A stretch of 64,000 nt of DNA from positions 81,752,350-81,816,349 of the forward strand of contig CM039183.1 in the NCBI GenBank assembly GCA_008360975.2. The letters are read 5' to 3'. This document shows positions 27,401 through 42,400 of this stretch, in pieces (within the stretch, counting starts at the first letter, position 1; each line of letters starts with the position of its first letter). Source of the stretch: Lichenostomus cassidix. Lineage: Eukaryota; Chordata; Aves; Passeriformes; Meliphagidae. Below the pieces are notes generated by a model. The model had not been told where the DNA came from. It was given only the letters and a program-made list of their open reading frames with translations, and searched no databases. Made by a program: the position numbers and the translations under genes.

Positions 27401-30400
27401 TATTGTAGCTAATACTGAAGTAGTATCATAAATCTGATAATGCTCACTGCCACATCAGTGGTTAGTTTTGTACTCTTGGACAAAACTTCTGAAATCAAAT
27501 TATCAACCATGTTTAAAGACCAAAACAGACAAAGACATGACAATAGAGAACACTGGCCTTGACATTTGTGAAGACTTATTTTTAAAAGGAAACATACATG
27601 AACAAATTTATACAGTTTTTGCCATGGAACCACTGACTAGTGTGAATATTGCTCTCAAATAGGTCATACTTGATGGAGTGCCAGTGAATAAAACTAGAGC
27701 TATTTTGGAAGCTAACCCATGACATATGTCATGTAAAAGGATGGGGAAAGCAAGCCATCATGCTAAGGCTGTATTTTTCTGGTTGACGCGGCAGGTTTAG
27801 AATGTAGAACCAGAGCAGAAGCTGATATTGTGCTGCTGGTGGACGGCTCATGGAGTATCGGGCGGCCAAATTTCAAAACCATCAGGAACTTCATTGCCCG
27901 TATTGTTGAAGTTTTTGATATTGGTCCTGACAAAGTGCAGATTGGTAAGTTCTCATATGTTGGAAGGAAAATGGAGCATAACTGCTACAGAGAAACATAA
28001 TAATTGAGTAAATGATGGCTTTTTTCCCAGGTCTTGCACAGTATAGTGGTGATCCCAGGACAGAATGGAATCTCAATGCCTACCGAACCAAACAGTCTTT
28101 GTTAGAGGCTGTAGCCAACTTACCATACAAAGGAGGCAATACTCTAACAGGTATGTCACAGTGCCAGGATTTTACTTAAGCTCCAGTGAAAATGATTCTA
28201 GTAGCTGATCCTGATATTCAGTGAACTCAAATGTGTCCGTGATGAAAGGGACTTAACTGTTCCTTTGCTGTTTCAAAATGCTTCTAGATTCAAATGCTTC
28301 TAGAAGGAAGTAAACTGTGGAACTCCATTGTGAGAGTGAAGTCACTAGGATGAAATAATTTCTTTTACCATGACTACTATATGGGAATAGTTTACAGTTA
28401 TGGTTACTTTGTGTCATGCTAGGAATGGCCTTGGATTTCATCTTAAGAAACAACTTCAGACAAGATGCCGGCTTAAGGCCCAGAGCTCGCAAAATTGGTG
28501 TTCTCATCACTGATGGCAAATCACAAGATGATGTAGTCACCCCTTCAAGAAAACTCAGAGATCAGGGAGTGGAACTGTATGCAATTGGTAAGTATTACAT
28601 GAAGAGATGGCCTGCAGCAGCCCCCTCCTGCCCATCTGCTAAATGCACAGAGAAGTGGCCACATACATAAGTACAGAAAAGCTTATTCAAATAATGTGTT
28701 TAGGGACTTAAGTGCATGGTATTGTTCTTCATGGCCATAATTTCTAAAAGGTTTTGCTTTCTCCTTCTCTGTAAGGTATTAAAAATGCAGATGAAAATGA
28801 ATTGAAGCAGATTGCAACGGATCCAGATGACATCCATGCTTACAACGTTGCAGATTTCTCCTTCCTGGCTAGCATTGTTGAGAATGTGACCACGAATCTG
28901 TGTAACAGTGTGAAAGGTCCAGGTACATCGCATTTTCAGTCTATTTCATCCTTTTTCCATTTATATGCTTGCACTGCTAATTCCTTTTTATTACTTATTG
29001 AGAACACTGTGTTAGCTGTGGGCTGTTTTTTCAGCTGCTGGTGTGAGGAAGTTGTGCAGACCACCTGGACTACCCTACAGGGGTTCTTCCTTTCCTTTCA
29101 ACAGTGACTATGTTATAACTAACACTGCATGACATTGCTGGGTGTGCCTTCTTTTTCTCTGCAGATTTGTGAAGTATCTTTCTTAGTGTGTCAGCTTTTT
29201 GTTCATTGTGTTATGTTCTTTGATGATACTGATCCAAAAAGGAAAATTTTACCTGCCCTGCTCTTTCAAAGTATTAATGTCTGACAGCCCAAAACCAAAG
29301 CTGAGCACGGACAGCTGATGGTTCTGCAGTTAAACACTGGTGTTGAAGGTGGGATAGGAATTACAGGGAGCTTGTTTAGTCTTGAGTGTTTTAAAAGGTG
29401 ACATATCTCTGCATGCAGTTGTTTTAAGGATTCCTGAGGAAAAAGAAATATAAACTACATAAAGTGGGTTTTTTCCCCCTCTGATAAGATAAATGAATAT
29501 CTTTTTAATTTGCCTCACTCTTGCAGGTGATTTGCCACCTCCTTCAAATTTAGTTATTTCAGAAGTGACACCTCGTTCTTTCAGACTGAGGTGGAGCCCA
29601 CCTCCTGAGAGTGTTGATAGGTACAGAGTTGAATATTATCCTACCTCTGGAGGTAGCCCTAAACAGGTTAGTACTGTATGTTCATCATTGTCCATTATAA
29701 CCTTGGACTTCCACATCATGGTAATATCACTCTGAATTTGTGCTGTGTATGATATAACAGTAAATTAAAAACGTTCCTAAGGTCAAGAATATCATACCTT
29801 GGTAAATGATACAAAATTACAAAAAATAGGAGCATGTATATGACTTTGGTTGTTTTAATATCATGAATCTAGAAGTAAAATATATTTCTTATAAAGAGTT
29901 GTCTTCTATTCCTAGTAATGCCTTTATTTTCATATTCCACTGTCTTATATTGGTTGAAATATGTCTGTACCAGAAATTTTCTGACAATACTCATGGGTAG
30001 ACCCGCTGTCCTTTTAATGCATTTTCTTGTTAGAAGAAAACAAGACAGTGGGGGATACAGGTTGTAAGAAGTGCTAAGACTTACACTGACTCCAAACTGT
30101 TTATTTCACAGGATCAAACTTATCTTGTGGTTATTACTTCTCTACACAGAGAGTCAGTGACTGGCAACCCTTGGTTCTAGGAAATCTGAATTGCTCATTA
30201 CTCTCTTTAACCAGATAGAGCAGTATTTTAGGAAAATGAAGTATTTAGAAGAATGAAGTTAGGTGCCTCCGTGTACCTAGCTCTGAACTTCAGGTTTCGC
30301 TCACGGAGAGTTCAGGATTTGGCCTTTCATTAAAGTCTGAGCTGTCATTCCAGTGCACACTAACTTTACAATTTGACCACTTCCTGGAGTTTTTGTTCTG

Positions 30401-33400
30401 CAAGGTGCTGCTAATACCCTGTGCTGTAACCATCTAGATTATCCCAGATTTTGAAATTTTTCGCAGACTGACCCTTTTTCCCCTGGTCCTTTATGTTCTT
30501 TAGTAATATGGAAGTGTAAACCATGTATGGAATCAGAATGCACTGTAAGTGATGCTAAATGGATCCAGCTCAATTTAAAGCATCTATCTGAGATTAACCT
30601 TGCTTTGAAAAAATAATGCTATATTATCAGAAAAATATATACAAAATTAAGACCACATTTTGTTTATTTCCTTGTTATTGATTTCTGCAGTTTCACAAGG
30701 AATGATTGCTTTTCTTAGAGATAATATTACAAACATATTTGTCTTACAGTGGTTAACATTGTTTCTCTTTTATGTAGTTTTATGTAAGTAGGATGGAAAC
30801 AACAACAGTTCTGAAAGATCTGCAACCTGAAACAGAATATGTAGTTAATGTGTTTTCCGTGGTAGAAGATGAAAGCAGTGAACCTCTGATCGGCAGGGAA
30901 ACAACTTGTAAGTTATGAATGGATCTTGAATAACATGTTAACAGCCAGTTTGGCACCTGGGGAGCTGTCCAGAAGAACTTTTAGCACTATGGGTTTTCTA
31001 CTTAGAAGAAGCAAAATATTTAATCTGAATTATTAAACTGTATTGTGTTACTCTGGTTGTTCAGACTTTGTTGTTTGGAAAACTTCAGCAAAGTGAAACT
31101 GCAATGTGATAGAAAATGTCTGCCTCAGCTTCTTTCTAGGCTCATAAAGCTGGCTGTACTAAACTAGAACAACAGACATGAATTACAAGACAGTTTATTA
31201 ATTCCTGAAATCTGATCATTAACAAATGTGAACTCCTTCATTTTTATGCTAGATAATTAATTCCTGCTACTACCAGACAGATTTATTTCTAATTAGCAAA
31301 AGCCAATTCAACACAATTATGCCAATTTTATGAGTTATAACTTAGCCATGTTTCTCCTATGAACTGTCTACATGAATGATTTCTGTTATATCTATGCTGA
31401 ATGAAACATAGGGTGACTCTTCTGCCTCTTTAATAATATTGAATATTTGCTGCTCATTTCACTTCTTTATTTTGTCTTAGGCTTGTCAGAATCTTTGTGC
31501 ATAATTTTTAGGAAGTCTTTGTTAATTTTTGGTATGGTTTTATGGAAACTTAATTTTTTAAATAATTTGGGAAATACAGAAAACAAGAAGAACAGACAAA
31601 AATCCTCTTTGTACAGATGCCAAGCCAGTCATGTTGTTTCATATTAGAACTTCCATGTGAGTTAATGTTGCTTTTTGGAAGATTAAAATGTTGCTATGCA
31701 GACTCGTAACAGTTTTAGCCCTGTATGTAGCAAATCTGAAGCCACATTCAAAATGGGACAACAATTACCTCATTCTTAGACTAAGGATTTAAATACCACT
31801 GTTTGCAGATCACCTCTCTTCTACACATAATGTGCCCTAATACCCATATACGATATTCTCAGTGGTATGACCTGTGATATAAAATATGAAGAAGCTGAAA
31901 GAAGTGAATTAATATATATTTTTTATTTGACAGTGCCAATCTCCTCAGTTAGAAACTTGAATGTTTATGACATTGGATCAACTTACATGCGAGTGAGATG
32001 GGAACCTCTGAATGGAGCTACTGGTTATTTGTTAACATATGAACCTGTGAATGCCACAGTCCCAGCCACAGAGAAAGAGGTAAGAAAATTTGTCTTTGCT
32101 ACCTATACTCTACCTAAGATAAATTAAGAAAAACTATTAGACTATCATAATAGCCAAAAGACTGACATGTACTTCTTGAAGTGCAGTGAACTTACTGGGA
32201 TATTATACACAATGACATCAGTCAGGAAACTGTAAATATACTGTGAATCTCACAAACAAAATTCCCTTGAAGTTAAATCATTGCTTGCTTTTCTGCCATT
32301 GCTTTCTTCAGTTTTTAAGCATGGTGTGTTATTTTTCATGTGCAGATGCGTGTGGGACCATCAGTGAATGAGGTGCAGCTGGTAGATCTCATCCCCAACA
32401 CCGAGTACACTTTAACAGCTTACGTGTTGTTTGGTGATATGACCAGTGACCCACTCACCACACAGGAAGTGACATGTATGGACATCTTGATTTTTGCTTT
32501 GTTATTGCTTCAGCAATATTTAATTTAAATATTATTTCAGGCAACAGTTTTTATATCATCTGTTTCATTTAGAAGACTATCTTAACTATGTTTCTTGCAT
32601 TTTCACACATTTCCCAAAGACCTCAAAGGCAATTTCAATGAAAAGGGTCCAATTACTAAAAGGAGAAAAAAATAGTTTTTAACTTGAATAATGAAGGAAC
32701 TTAGAAACCTTGTTCCCGAATTCAGACATTCTCTGAAGTAGAAAATACTAAAGAAACGTGCCATGTCAAGAAAAAAATAGATCTAAACATGGCTTCCTTT
32801 TCTGTACCTTTCCTTAAACATTTCGTATTGGCAGAGGCATGCTTCTGGTCTAGATGCATGCAGTAGGGCTGTTTTTATGTCATTACAATTTTTAAACCTT
32901 TAACCACAGATGAAAAGTGGATATTATCACCAAAAGTTATGGTCTTAAGCCCTGATACTTCTAAAATTATTGCGCTCATAATTTACAAAGGTGAAACTAC
33001 CATAGTTTATAGCTATTCTGCTCATTGCTGGACAATAATCTCCTGAACTGTCTCATCCAATGCCCAGGACAATGAACTTTTCAGAAAGTGATTGCCTGCA
33101 TTTCACTGGAAAGGCTTTCACTTTCACTGAAAGACATGAAGAGAATTCACTTCCATCTGTGAGACACCTATACCTCTGCTATGAATAGCATTCACTTATT
33201 ATAATCATTATTTTTACAGTACCTTTGCCTGGACCCAGGCGTTTGACAATTCAGGATGTTACTCACAGCACCATGAACGTCGTTTGGGATCCTGCCCCAG
33301 GGAAAGTCCGAAAATACATCCTCAGATACAAAATAGCTGATGATGCTGATGTAAAAGAGGTAAATTTTTTAAAGTACTAGGAAAGAGTTTTATTTTGAGG

Positions 33401-36400
33401 AAATAGATTACTAAAATAATAGTAAAAATCGTATTATAACCCACCACTGAGAGTAAAGAACATCAGTTCATGGTGATGGCAGTCAGGAAAGGGTATCGAT
33501 TTCTTGGAAATTCAATGAGCAACAGGTAGGTTTCTTTGGGTACTCCCTTCTTCCTCCTCCTCCAGAGAAGAATATAATTTAACTGACTGGAGAATTTTCA
33601 TATGTTTTGGTAAATAGCCATTCCTGCTTTCTGCTTAAATGTCATCTTCCAAAGGTCTAAGAATAGCTTACAATTAAGAGGACAGAATAAAGATATATTA
33701 GCCCCTTTGCCTACTGTTAGAACATGTGTGAGCATTGTTAGAGATGTCTTAGTTCTGTACAAGCTTTCCTTAATTGCACAGCTAGGCATAAACCAGCTCT
33801 GGGAGAATTAAATTTGTTTTTGTAAAGGAGCCAGAATTTTCTAAAGGTTCAGTCTTCATCCTTGTTTCCAAAGGAATAAAGCAGTGGATGATTTACAAGT
33901 ACTACATGTATCTGATATAATATGCTTTGCAAGGGAATTAGTTGAGAACACTGAATATTCAGGTGTAAATTTAAGGGTAAAGGGCAAAACTTAATGCAGA
34001 GTACTTATTTGTTTTTCAGTGCAGGAATTTCTGCCATTAAACCAAATGCAGAGTCAGAAATAGACCATTTTACAATCCTTTAAGTCACTGTTTTTATTCT
34101 TAGGTGGAACTTGACAGGCTCAAAACCAGCACTACTCTCTCTGACCTTTCCTCCCAAACACTGTACAATATAAAAGTTGTTGCTGTATATGATGAAGGGG
34201 AATCCCTACCAACCAATGCAGAAGCTGTCACTCGTAAGTATTCCTAATAATCATTCTTGTGGTTGTTTTTGCCTTATGTTCTATTTAAGCTGTGTGTCTT
34301 GCAATGTTATTGAGTTTTGGTGGAGCTCTAATTTAATCTGAGAAATACTTCACTTGCACTCGTAGCGTTATTTGCAATATAATATACTCCAGGAATCTTA
34401 GATGAGTCTGTCTTACCACAGTGAACAATGACATTGCAGTCTGCTGAGAGGTGAAGAGCAACTGAAGCAAAACTATTTCTATTTAAAGGCTGAAGGAGAA
34501 GTATAGGTGTAGAATTGGTAAGAAAATATGAGGACAGAGGAAATGTTTAGCAAGTCTATGCAGGAATCTAGGAAAGTGAGTAAGAAGCTGGGCCAAGTAC
34601 TAGAGGATTAGAGAGACATGATCTTGTCTCTGATCCAAGAGAGTTTTTGTACCATGGAATACTAAAGCAGCCTATGCTTTTAGAAAATCATAAAGACAGC
34701 ATTTGAGTAACCTGAACAAATAGAGGCAAGGAAATGGATGCTTGGAGCACAATCTGTAAGAGCTGATCTCCCCACAAGAGATGTGACAGACTGAATAGAG
34801 AAAGCAGGTATCAAGCAAGTTCTCATCCTGATCAAGGCTTGTGATTTAAGAAGATAGTTAACCAGAAGAGCTACAGTAGAAATGAGTAATGTTGCCTTTT
34901 CACTCCCCCTCAATCTTGCATGAAAAAGAAGAAAAAAACCATGTGTATTCTCTCTTTCTTTTTTCTTCTGAATTTTTCATTTTGTAGCCTGATGTATTTA
35001 AAAATATTTGTGAGATTTTCTGCTCGCTGTTGTGCTAGTCTTTCTTCTATACCTGTGGTTTTGTGTGAATGTGTGTGTAAGGAAAGAAGAGGAAAGCTCT
35101 GCCAAGGAAATTATTTTTAGTTTAATTCTCTGGTTTTACCTATTTATATATTTCTTCCCAGTGGCTATAATATTTTGCTTCCTTAACCTACAGTTAACCT
35201 CTGTGAATTCTTTCTAAATAAGTGGTGACTTATTTGGCTTATATAAAGAATTTTAAGATTTGCAAGAAACTCATGCAGGAACTTGACCTGTGTCTGTGGG
35301 AGATCATATTCAGTCCATATAACTTCAAAATGTAACAGCCAGGACTTCAGTTGTTTTTTGAGTAGGTATGTGTGTTGTGAACTCTGCTGAGGTCAGTAGA
35401 GCTATAGGCAGCTGGAGTCTGTTTTATCAGGTCATGACCTAATGATTTGACCTTATGAAGGATGATTTGCTTAGTGTAGGTGGACTTGGTTGTACTACAG
35501 TGCTTGATTGTAGTCATTAGAAGCATGATAACTGAGAGACGAACCTCCTACATAATCCTCGAAATTAATTGTCTGAGTAATTCCTTTGTTTAACTGTATT
35601 TATTTCGTAGTTACATTTTGTGGAATATTTTTCCTTTTCTCATAACAGAGCCTGTGCCAGCACCAGTCAATCTCAGAATCACAGATATAACCACAAATAG
35701 TTTCAGAGGTACTTGGGATCATGGAGCTCCAGATGTCTCTCTATATAGAATAACATGGGGACCCTATGGAAGAGGAGAAAAACAGGAGGTAAGAATAGAC
35801 AGCCACCATTTGCTTTTGTGGGCAGTCTCTCAGAAGGTGTATTTTTAAATTCAGAAGTGTAATTGATAAATGGCCTGTAACTTACATGCCTTATTGTTGT
35901 GCTCCACGGAAATTCAGTGAGAAGGTGTAGGACACCTACTTAACAGCCACTTGCAGTGATGGTACTGAGTAAAATATTACCCAGTTATAACCCACTGTTT
36001 GCCTGTTTAATTTGTTTGTTTTGGTTTTGTTTATTTATTTTTGCCTTTTTTTTTTAATTTCTTCACAAGACTATATTAAATGGGGATGAAAATAGTTTGG
36101 TCTTTGAAAATTTGAATCCAGATACATTATATGACGTCACAGTTACTGCCATCTATCCTGATGAATCAGAAAGTGATGAGCTCATTGGCAGTGAACGAAC
36201 ATGTAAGTAAATAAAGGGATTCTGCATGTTGTTATTCATCGTTGTTAAAATAGAAGGCATACACATACAAGAATTCTGAAAATTCTTTCTACTTTTTTCC
36301 TAGTACCCTTGGTACCTATCACTACACAAGGTAAGAATCCGAATATGCAGGTACCATTTTATGAAGAAAATTTATTGTTCTGTTTTTCTAAACTGTGACA

Positions 36401-39400
36401 AATATTGACATTAAAAAGCTGAGATCATTTAATAAATATTATTGTTTATTTGGAAGAATACTAAACACTAGATTACCACGTTTATTATTTTACAAATATT
36501 AGAGTTTATGTTCCCCTATACTTAGTACATTCTGCTCTTGATCAGGCATTCACGCAACCTTTAAAGTATGAATGAAGTGTTTGCCTCTGCTCTTTGGTGA
36601 ACTACATATTTATTCTATTCTTTATTACGCTTCACAGCCCCAAAGAGTGGCCCACGAAACCTTCAGGTGTACAATGCAACTTCACACAGTTTGACTGTGA
36701 AATGGGATCCTGCCAGTGGTCGAGTGCAGAGATACAGGATAATTTACCAGCCTATCAGTGGGGATGGCCCTGAACAGTCGGTAACTAATTTTAAAGTGCT
36801 AAAGTTATTAAACCTTAAATGCAGCCTTCTGAAAAGTAATCCATTAGAATAATTTCTTTTCAAAGCACATAATTGTATATATGAATTGTCTTTTACATGA
36901 AGATTTATATTTATAATGAAAAAGTATATACTCCCTATACTCCCACCTTGTTTTCCTTCCCTTTCAAATCCAAGTTAGAATACTCCTAATTGAGCAGCAA
37001 TAACTTTGGATGCATCCTGTTTTCTTGCAAATCACGTAATCATAGAATCATTTAGGTTGGAATAGACCTTTGAGGTCATAAACTCCAACTGTTTATCTAT
37101 AGATAAAACTAAAATAAAGAGCCTTGAGGAATAAGTCAACCAGCAAGTAAAGCTACAACTCACAGATCCAGTTGCCACAACAATCAATAATATGAACTAT
37201 CACGACTATTTCATAGTCCCGAGTTTTCCATTGTTTTCACAGTGTGGTTCATGTGCTATCAGAGAACTTTGCCATGGAACATGCTGTGAACAGTTGAGAC
37301 TGTCTTGCACCACTCTAGGCTCAGAATAACCCCGCAGAAGTAGCAGTTGTAAAAAGAAATCCATGCAAAACATGTGCTAATGAAGTATTTAAAGTATTTT
37401 TGACTCTTTTATTATGATGAGAAGCTGTAATGATATGGAGAGACAGTACTCTATGATCAGCCAGCTTTCCCTGTGTCATCAGCAAGAACTGTTTTGACTA
37501 CTGGCAGCCTACGCAACACAGCCTGGGAATGGTAATTCAGTCAGGCTGTTTATCAGAAGAGTGTGCTACTTAAAAATGCCCTATTCTGCAGTGGGAGGCT
37601 GTTGTGGTTACTGCCAAATGAGTCAGAGGAACAGTCTCAGATGAGAATCACATTCTCAAATTTAGCTTGCTCCTGTAATTGGAGATCACACATGTTCAGA
37701 AGTATATCTAGGAATATTTACTTTAGAATCAGTTGGATACTCACACACCCATTTTAACTCGCTTTTTAAAAACATGCATTTGAGTTAATTGCAATGTGCA
37801 GTACATTGAGCAGTTGAGCACAATTTTAGTGAGAAATCACTACAGGAATAAGAAAAAGCAATAAGTTTAATTAATATCTGTAATTAATTGATGGTAGTGG
37901 AGTAAAAAGAGAATTTTAAACATTCTCTTGAAATCTGTGCAAATAATATAGCTAATAGAAAATTGTTTACAGATGCATAGAGTTAAGCATTGGCAGTTGG
38001 AGAAAGTTCTGTGTGCTTTCCTCCATTTAAGGAGAGCACACACAACTCTCATACTCTGTTCATGGTGTTTAATGTCTGTCTGCAAATGACTTGCAGTCAT
38101 ATGATTGTAATTCCTTGTCTTCTTTTGTTACTCTGATATTTTATTAAACTGTAGTAGCTGGATAGGCAGTAGAACAGTCCCCACCAAAATATTTAAAATA
38201 GAATTTCTGTAGGGTTTTTATTGTGCTCTCTGACATTTAATGGCCTCTGCACCAAGAGGAATCACAGGTGATCTGAAGACAGATCTGCAAAAAGTGCACA
38301 CTGAACTGCAGAGACCATCATGATCATTTAGTGTCAGGTTTTGAAAGGCAAATAGACACTAAAATGTAGGCAGCCATGATGAGGTGATAAAAACAATTGT
38401 ACTCTGAAAGGAGCTTCATCCATTTGAGTACAGAAAAAGTTTGATTGAAAGTTAAAATAGTATTCTTGTAAGTTAAAAGAATTGACTGCTATGAAATGTG
38501 AAGATGAGTAAACGCTTGCTCATTATCAGTTCTTCATCAACAGATGATTTTAAGTGTTATGCCAAACACATTAGCTGTATAGGCTTTGAAAATGTGCAGA
38601 TAGTCTTAAAAGTACAAAGAATGATATTATGTATGCAGCTACAATATAATTTGTGCTGGTACAGAAATGGCAGTTGATACGTAATTGGGGTTGTATGGAA
38701 GTTTGGAGATTTTAAAGAGCAGTGGCTTTGTGTCTAAACTTGTTAAATCCAGTATGTACTAAATATTACTATGGTTCAATGTCTACTGTCAGTGTCAGTC
38801 TCAAGAGCACCACAGCATTTAATACTTCAGTGGTTTCCACTCTGCATCAAATGCTTGCATTCTTTACTATAGCAGTAAGGATAAAAGAGACAGTATGAAA
38901 GAGATTTTAATATTTTCCTTTTGTCTTGCTGCAGACTACTGTTGGAGGACGACAGAACAGCGTGGTGATACAGAAGCTGCAGCCTGACACACCATATGCT
39001 ATCACTGTGTCATCAGTGTATGCAGATGGTGAGGGTGGACGAATGACAGGACGAGGAAGAACCAGTAAGTAACTTCTTCAGGTCTTCTATTAAGTACAAA
39101 ACAATACTGGTGAATTGCTTTTCAGATGAGCTGAGAAAAATTTCTTGTGGTGAAATTCATCCCATCTGTATTTGTCATTTGTCCTTTGGTGGCTTTCAAG
39201 TTTCTATAGTAAGAGCTCCTGTCAGTCTACTGGCTGTAGAGAAACCCTGGACCACTGCCTTAGACTGGAGAGTCTAGACTTTAGAGCTGAGAGAAAACTA
39301 AATCTTACTATGGAACTTCTTACTCATTTTAATTTGTTTAATTGTTTTATGCCACAATGTAATAAATACCTTAAGTCATCTGAAGGCATGTTACTCTCAT

Positions 39401-42400
39401 ATATGTGTGCTTTTAAGCATCTTCAATTCAGAGGCTGACCTTCAGAGTGTGTACTTTAGGACTCTACCTATGTTGATGCAATCTTTTGATCCTGTAATAG
39501 AAATCACTGAGTGCTTTGCTGTCAGAGACACTGCAGGTATAAAACCCATTTCATTATATTTAATTAATTATCTAACTATATATTTATTAATTCAGTTATA
39601 TTTAATTATGAGCTTGCAATGGAAAGTCAGACACAGCAATGTGTTTGGTGAGGAATGAAGAAAAGAGTCCTAATGAACTCATTGTGTAATTCCAAAACAG
39701 TGTCCAGTATTAAATTTTTCTACATTTAGCATTCTAACTGCATTTAGCATTGCTTATGCTGTTGGATGGGGCTGATTAATGAAAATAAATAAGATTTAAC
39801 ATGAGCACCTAAACCTGTTGTTTTTTAAATTTCTGAAGGATATATTACAGAAGCATGATCTGACAGCAAAAGTTAGCAAATAAGGTTCCATATTTCTGAC
39901 AGCTCATTGATCTGTTTCAGAACCTCTCACCACTGTGAGGAATTTGCTAGTTTATGACCCTACTACCAGTACTCTGAATGTTAGATGGGATCATGCAGAA
40001 GGAAGTCCTCGCCAGTACAAAGTGTTTTACCGACCTACAGCTGGAGGTGCAGAAGAAATGGTAAATTCTTCATGTGGATCTCACTAACCATCTCAGATAA
40101 ATTACAGCTCATGGTACTGGTGAGAGAAATGCTGCTGAGTGAAATAGGTCTTGTTTGCCTGTGCACTGGCCTTTTTTTTGTTCATAGCTACCCTGGAGAA
40201 AATGCACAGCACCTCCATGAAAGTTTCTCCCGTATGTATTACAGATGTTTGATTTCAGAAAGTAGACCATCACCATCAGGGATCAATTCTTAGCACAGGG
40301 ATTTAACACCACACACATTTTTTGTTTCTTTATTCTTAGGGCCCTGTGTGTGAATATAAAGCTGACTTCAGGGTGCATAAAAAGCTATAAAGTAGACAGA
40401 CCTAATTTCTACCCATTTTTACTGCTATAGAAATCATGTAGGCAGTCAGCTTCAATGGTATTTGAGAAAGCAGAAAAATCCATGTTCTAATCTCCTGAAA
40501 TGACTTAATTAATAAAGAGCTAAAAGAATCCTGAAAATAGGAAACCCCTTGCTGCAGACTAAGAAATATTGTCTCCCAATTGTGTTACTTTTTCTACATC
40601 AGTGCAATTTAATGTGCACATGAAATGAGTCGTACATGAATGCCATTGTTTCAATGGCATCTAAAGTGCTACTGATGACAAATATTCTTAAATGCTTTTA
40701 TTTCTGAACATGACCTGCTCATTACTTCTTGTCATTAGCACATTGTAGTGTTATGTAATGTTTATTTTTTTGATTTAGAAAGTAATATTTTAATGCCTCT
40801 CAGCTGCTACATAGTAGTCATTAAAGAGATCACTGCAGATTCCGCTACTTTTATTAGCAGAGCAGGATCTGGACCCAAAAGCGGAGAGAGCTACAAGGGA
40901 TTTTATAGGAGAGCATAGAACTCACTTGTATTAGGTGTGAGACAGAACCTTCTTGAAAGGCAGTTCCAGAAGATACCATGAATGACTTATTTTAAGCTTC
41001 ACCTTTTGTAAAGTTTTCATCACACCCAGTCTGAAAATAAGATGCAGTGGGGGAGTAAGCATTCAGTGTGGAAATGAGATATGGTGGGGGAGTAAGTGAG
41101 AAATTAAAAAAAAAAAAAATTATTTAGCATGTTTTTGTATGTTTTTTGCCCCTGCCTTTACTTTTAAATTTGTAGACCACAGTACCAGGAAACACAAACT
41201 ATGTCATCCTGAGGACTCTTGAGCCCAATACACCTTACACTGTAACTGTGGTTCCAGTTTTCCCTGAGGGGGATGGTGGACGTACCTCTGACACTGGACG
41301 CACTTGTAAGTAAAACAGTCCTTTTCAAGAAAATGTTGGGAGTTTTTTATGAATGGCCTCAGATGATTAGAAATTGATTTTACATCAAAAGTGGAAGTTT
41401 ATTTTCCCAAAAACTAAAACATAAATGCAAAACATTCTGTTTACCTGTGTGGTTATTGTTGCAGCTCTGTAACTTATTCTGTTTCCTTTGCTTATTCATG
41501 TGAAGGATTTCAAAAATCCACTAATCTTGGGCAAGTTCAGCTAGAAAGTTGTGCAATAAACTTACTGTTTACTTCACAGAACAGTAAAATTGTAGTGCCA
41601 GTAACAATACTGGTGAACAAACAGCAAATATTGGTGTTAATCCATGCTAATGTCCATACCATTTACTTAAAATTTTCCAGGAAGTTTGAGCTGCTAATGT
41701 CAACATGACCTAAAACGTGTAGTTTGTGGCTACTTTTTATACTTGTCTGATCAACAATAGGGTAACAAAGATGATCATACTTTCAATTTGCAGTACAAAC
41801 ACATATTTTGCTGCCTGATACAGAAGTTTGGAAAGATTAAACACTGAGATTCTTAGCTTTTTAAATTTTGGGCTAACAAAAGTAATGTGTTTATCTTGGG
41901 CTGAGGTGCTTTTCGTCTTCTTTTGAGCACTGTTGTAAATGCAAGTAGAAATAGACTTACACAAGCAACTTTGTAAAACTTAATATAATTTGCCCTTGAT
42001 CTAGTGGAGAGAGGAACACCAAGAAACATTCACGTTTACAATCCTACACCAAACAGCATGAATGTCCGTTGGGAACCTGCTCCAGGTCCAGTACAGCAAT
42101 ATAGAATTAATTATGCTCCACTGTCTGGCCCAAGGCCATCAGAATCTGTAAGTAGTTTAGCTTTTTTACTATTAGTCAACTGTGTGTAGAGAATATTGCT
42201 TCCTTCAATGTGTGTAAAAAAGAACAGTAAACTCAGGCCAACTGTCTGCCTATGAGAGTCTCTGCTGAAAACACTGTGTTTATGAGTCTAGTCCATTGTT
42301 AATAAAGGCTTAATTTGGTGAAATGAAAGAAATAAGAAATAAGAATCTCCTTTTCAAAACCGTGTATTGAAGATTGAGTATCCTTTATCATATTGCAGAT

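Larger units (their letters stand above)
27945..29526 (+). other. COL12A1: Introns within and just after VWA3
   Basis: Four introns at 27945-28030, 28151-28422, 28588-28775 and 28923-29526. The first, at 86 bp, is the shortest intron of the COL12A1 part seen here apart from the 87-bp intron at 48285-48371. No repeats are recognised in any of them. Confidence 0.88.
29667..35648 (+). other. COL12A1: Introns from FN3-9 to FN3-12
   Basis: This covers the introns 29667-30777, 30908-31933, 32080-32345, 32476-33219, 33360-34103 and 34234-35648. All are AT-rich and I recognise no transposon family in them. Open frames at 31447-31647 and 34680-34913 (minus) have no domain content. Confidence 0.8.
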
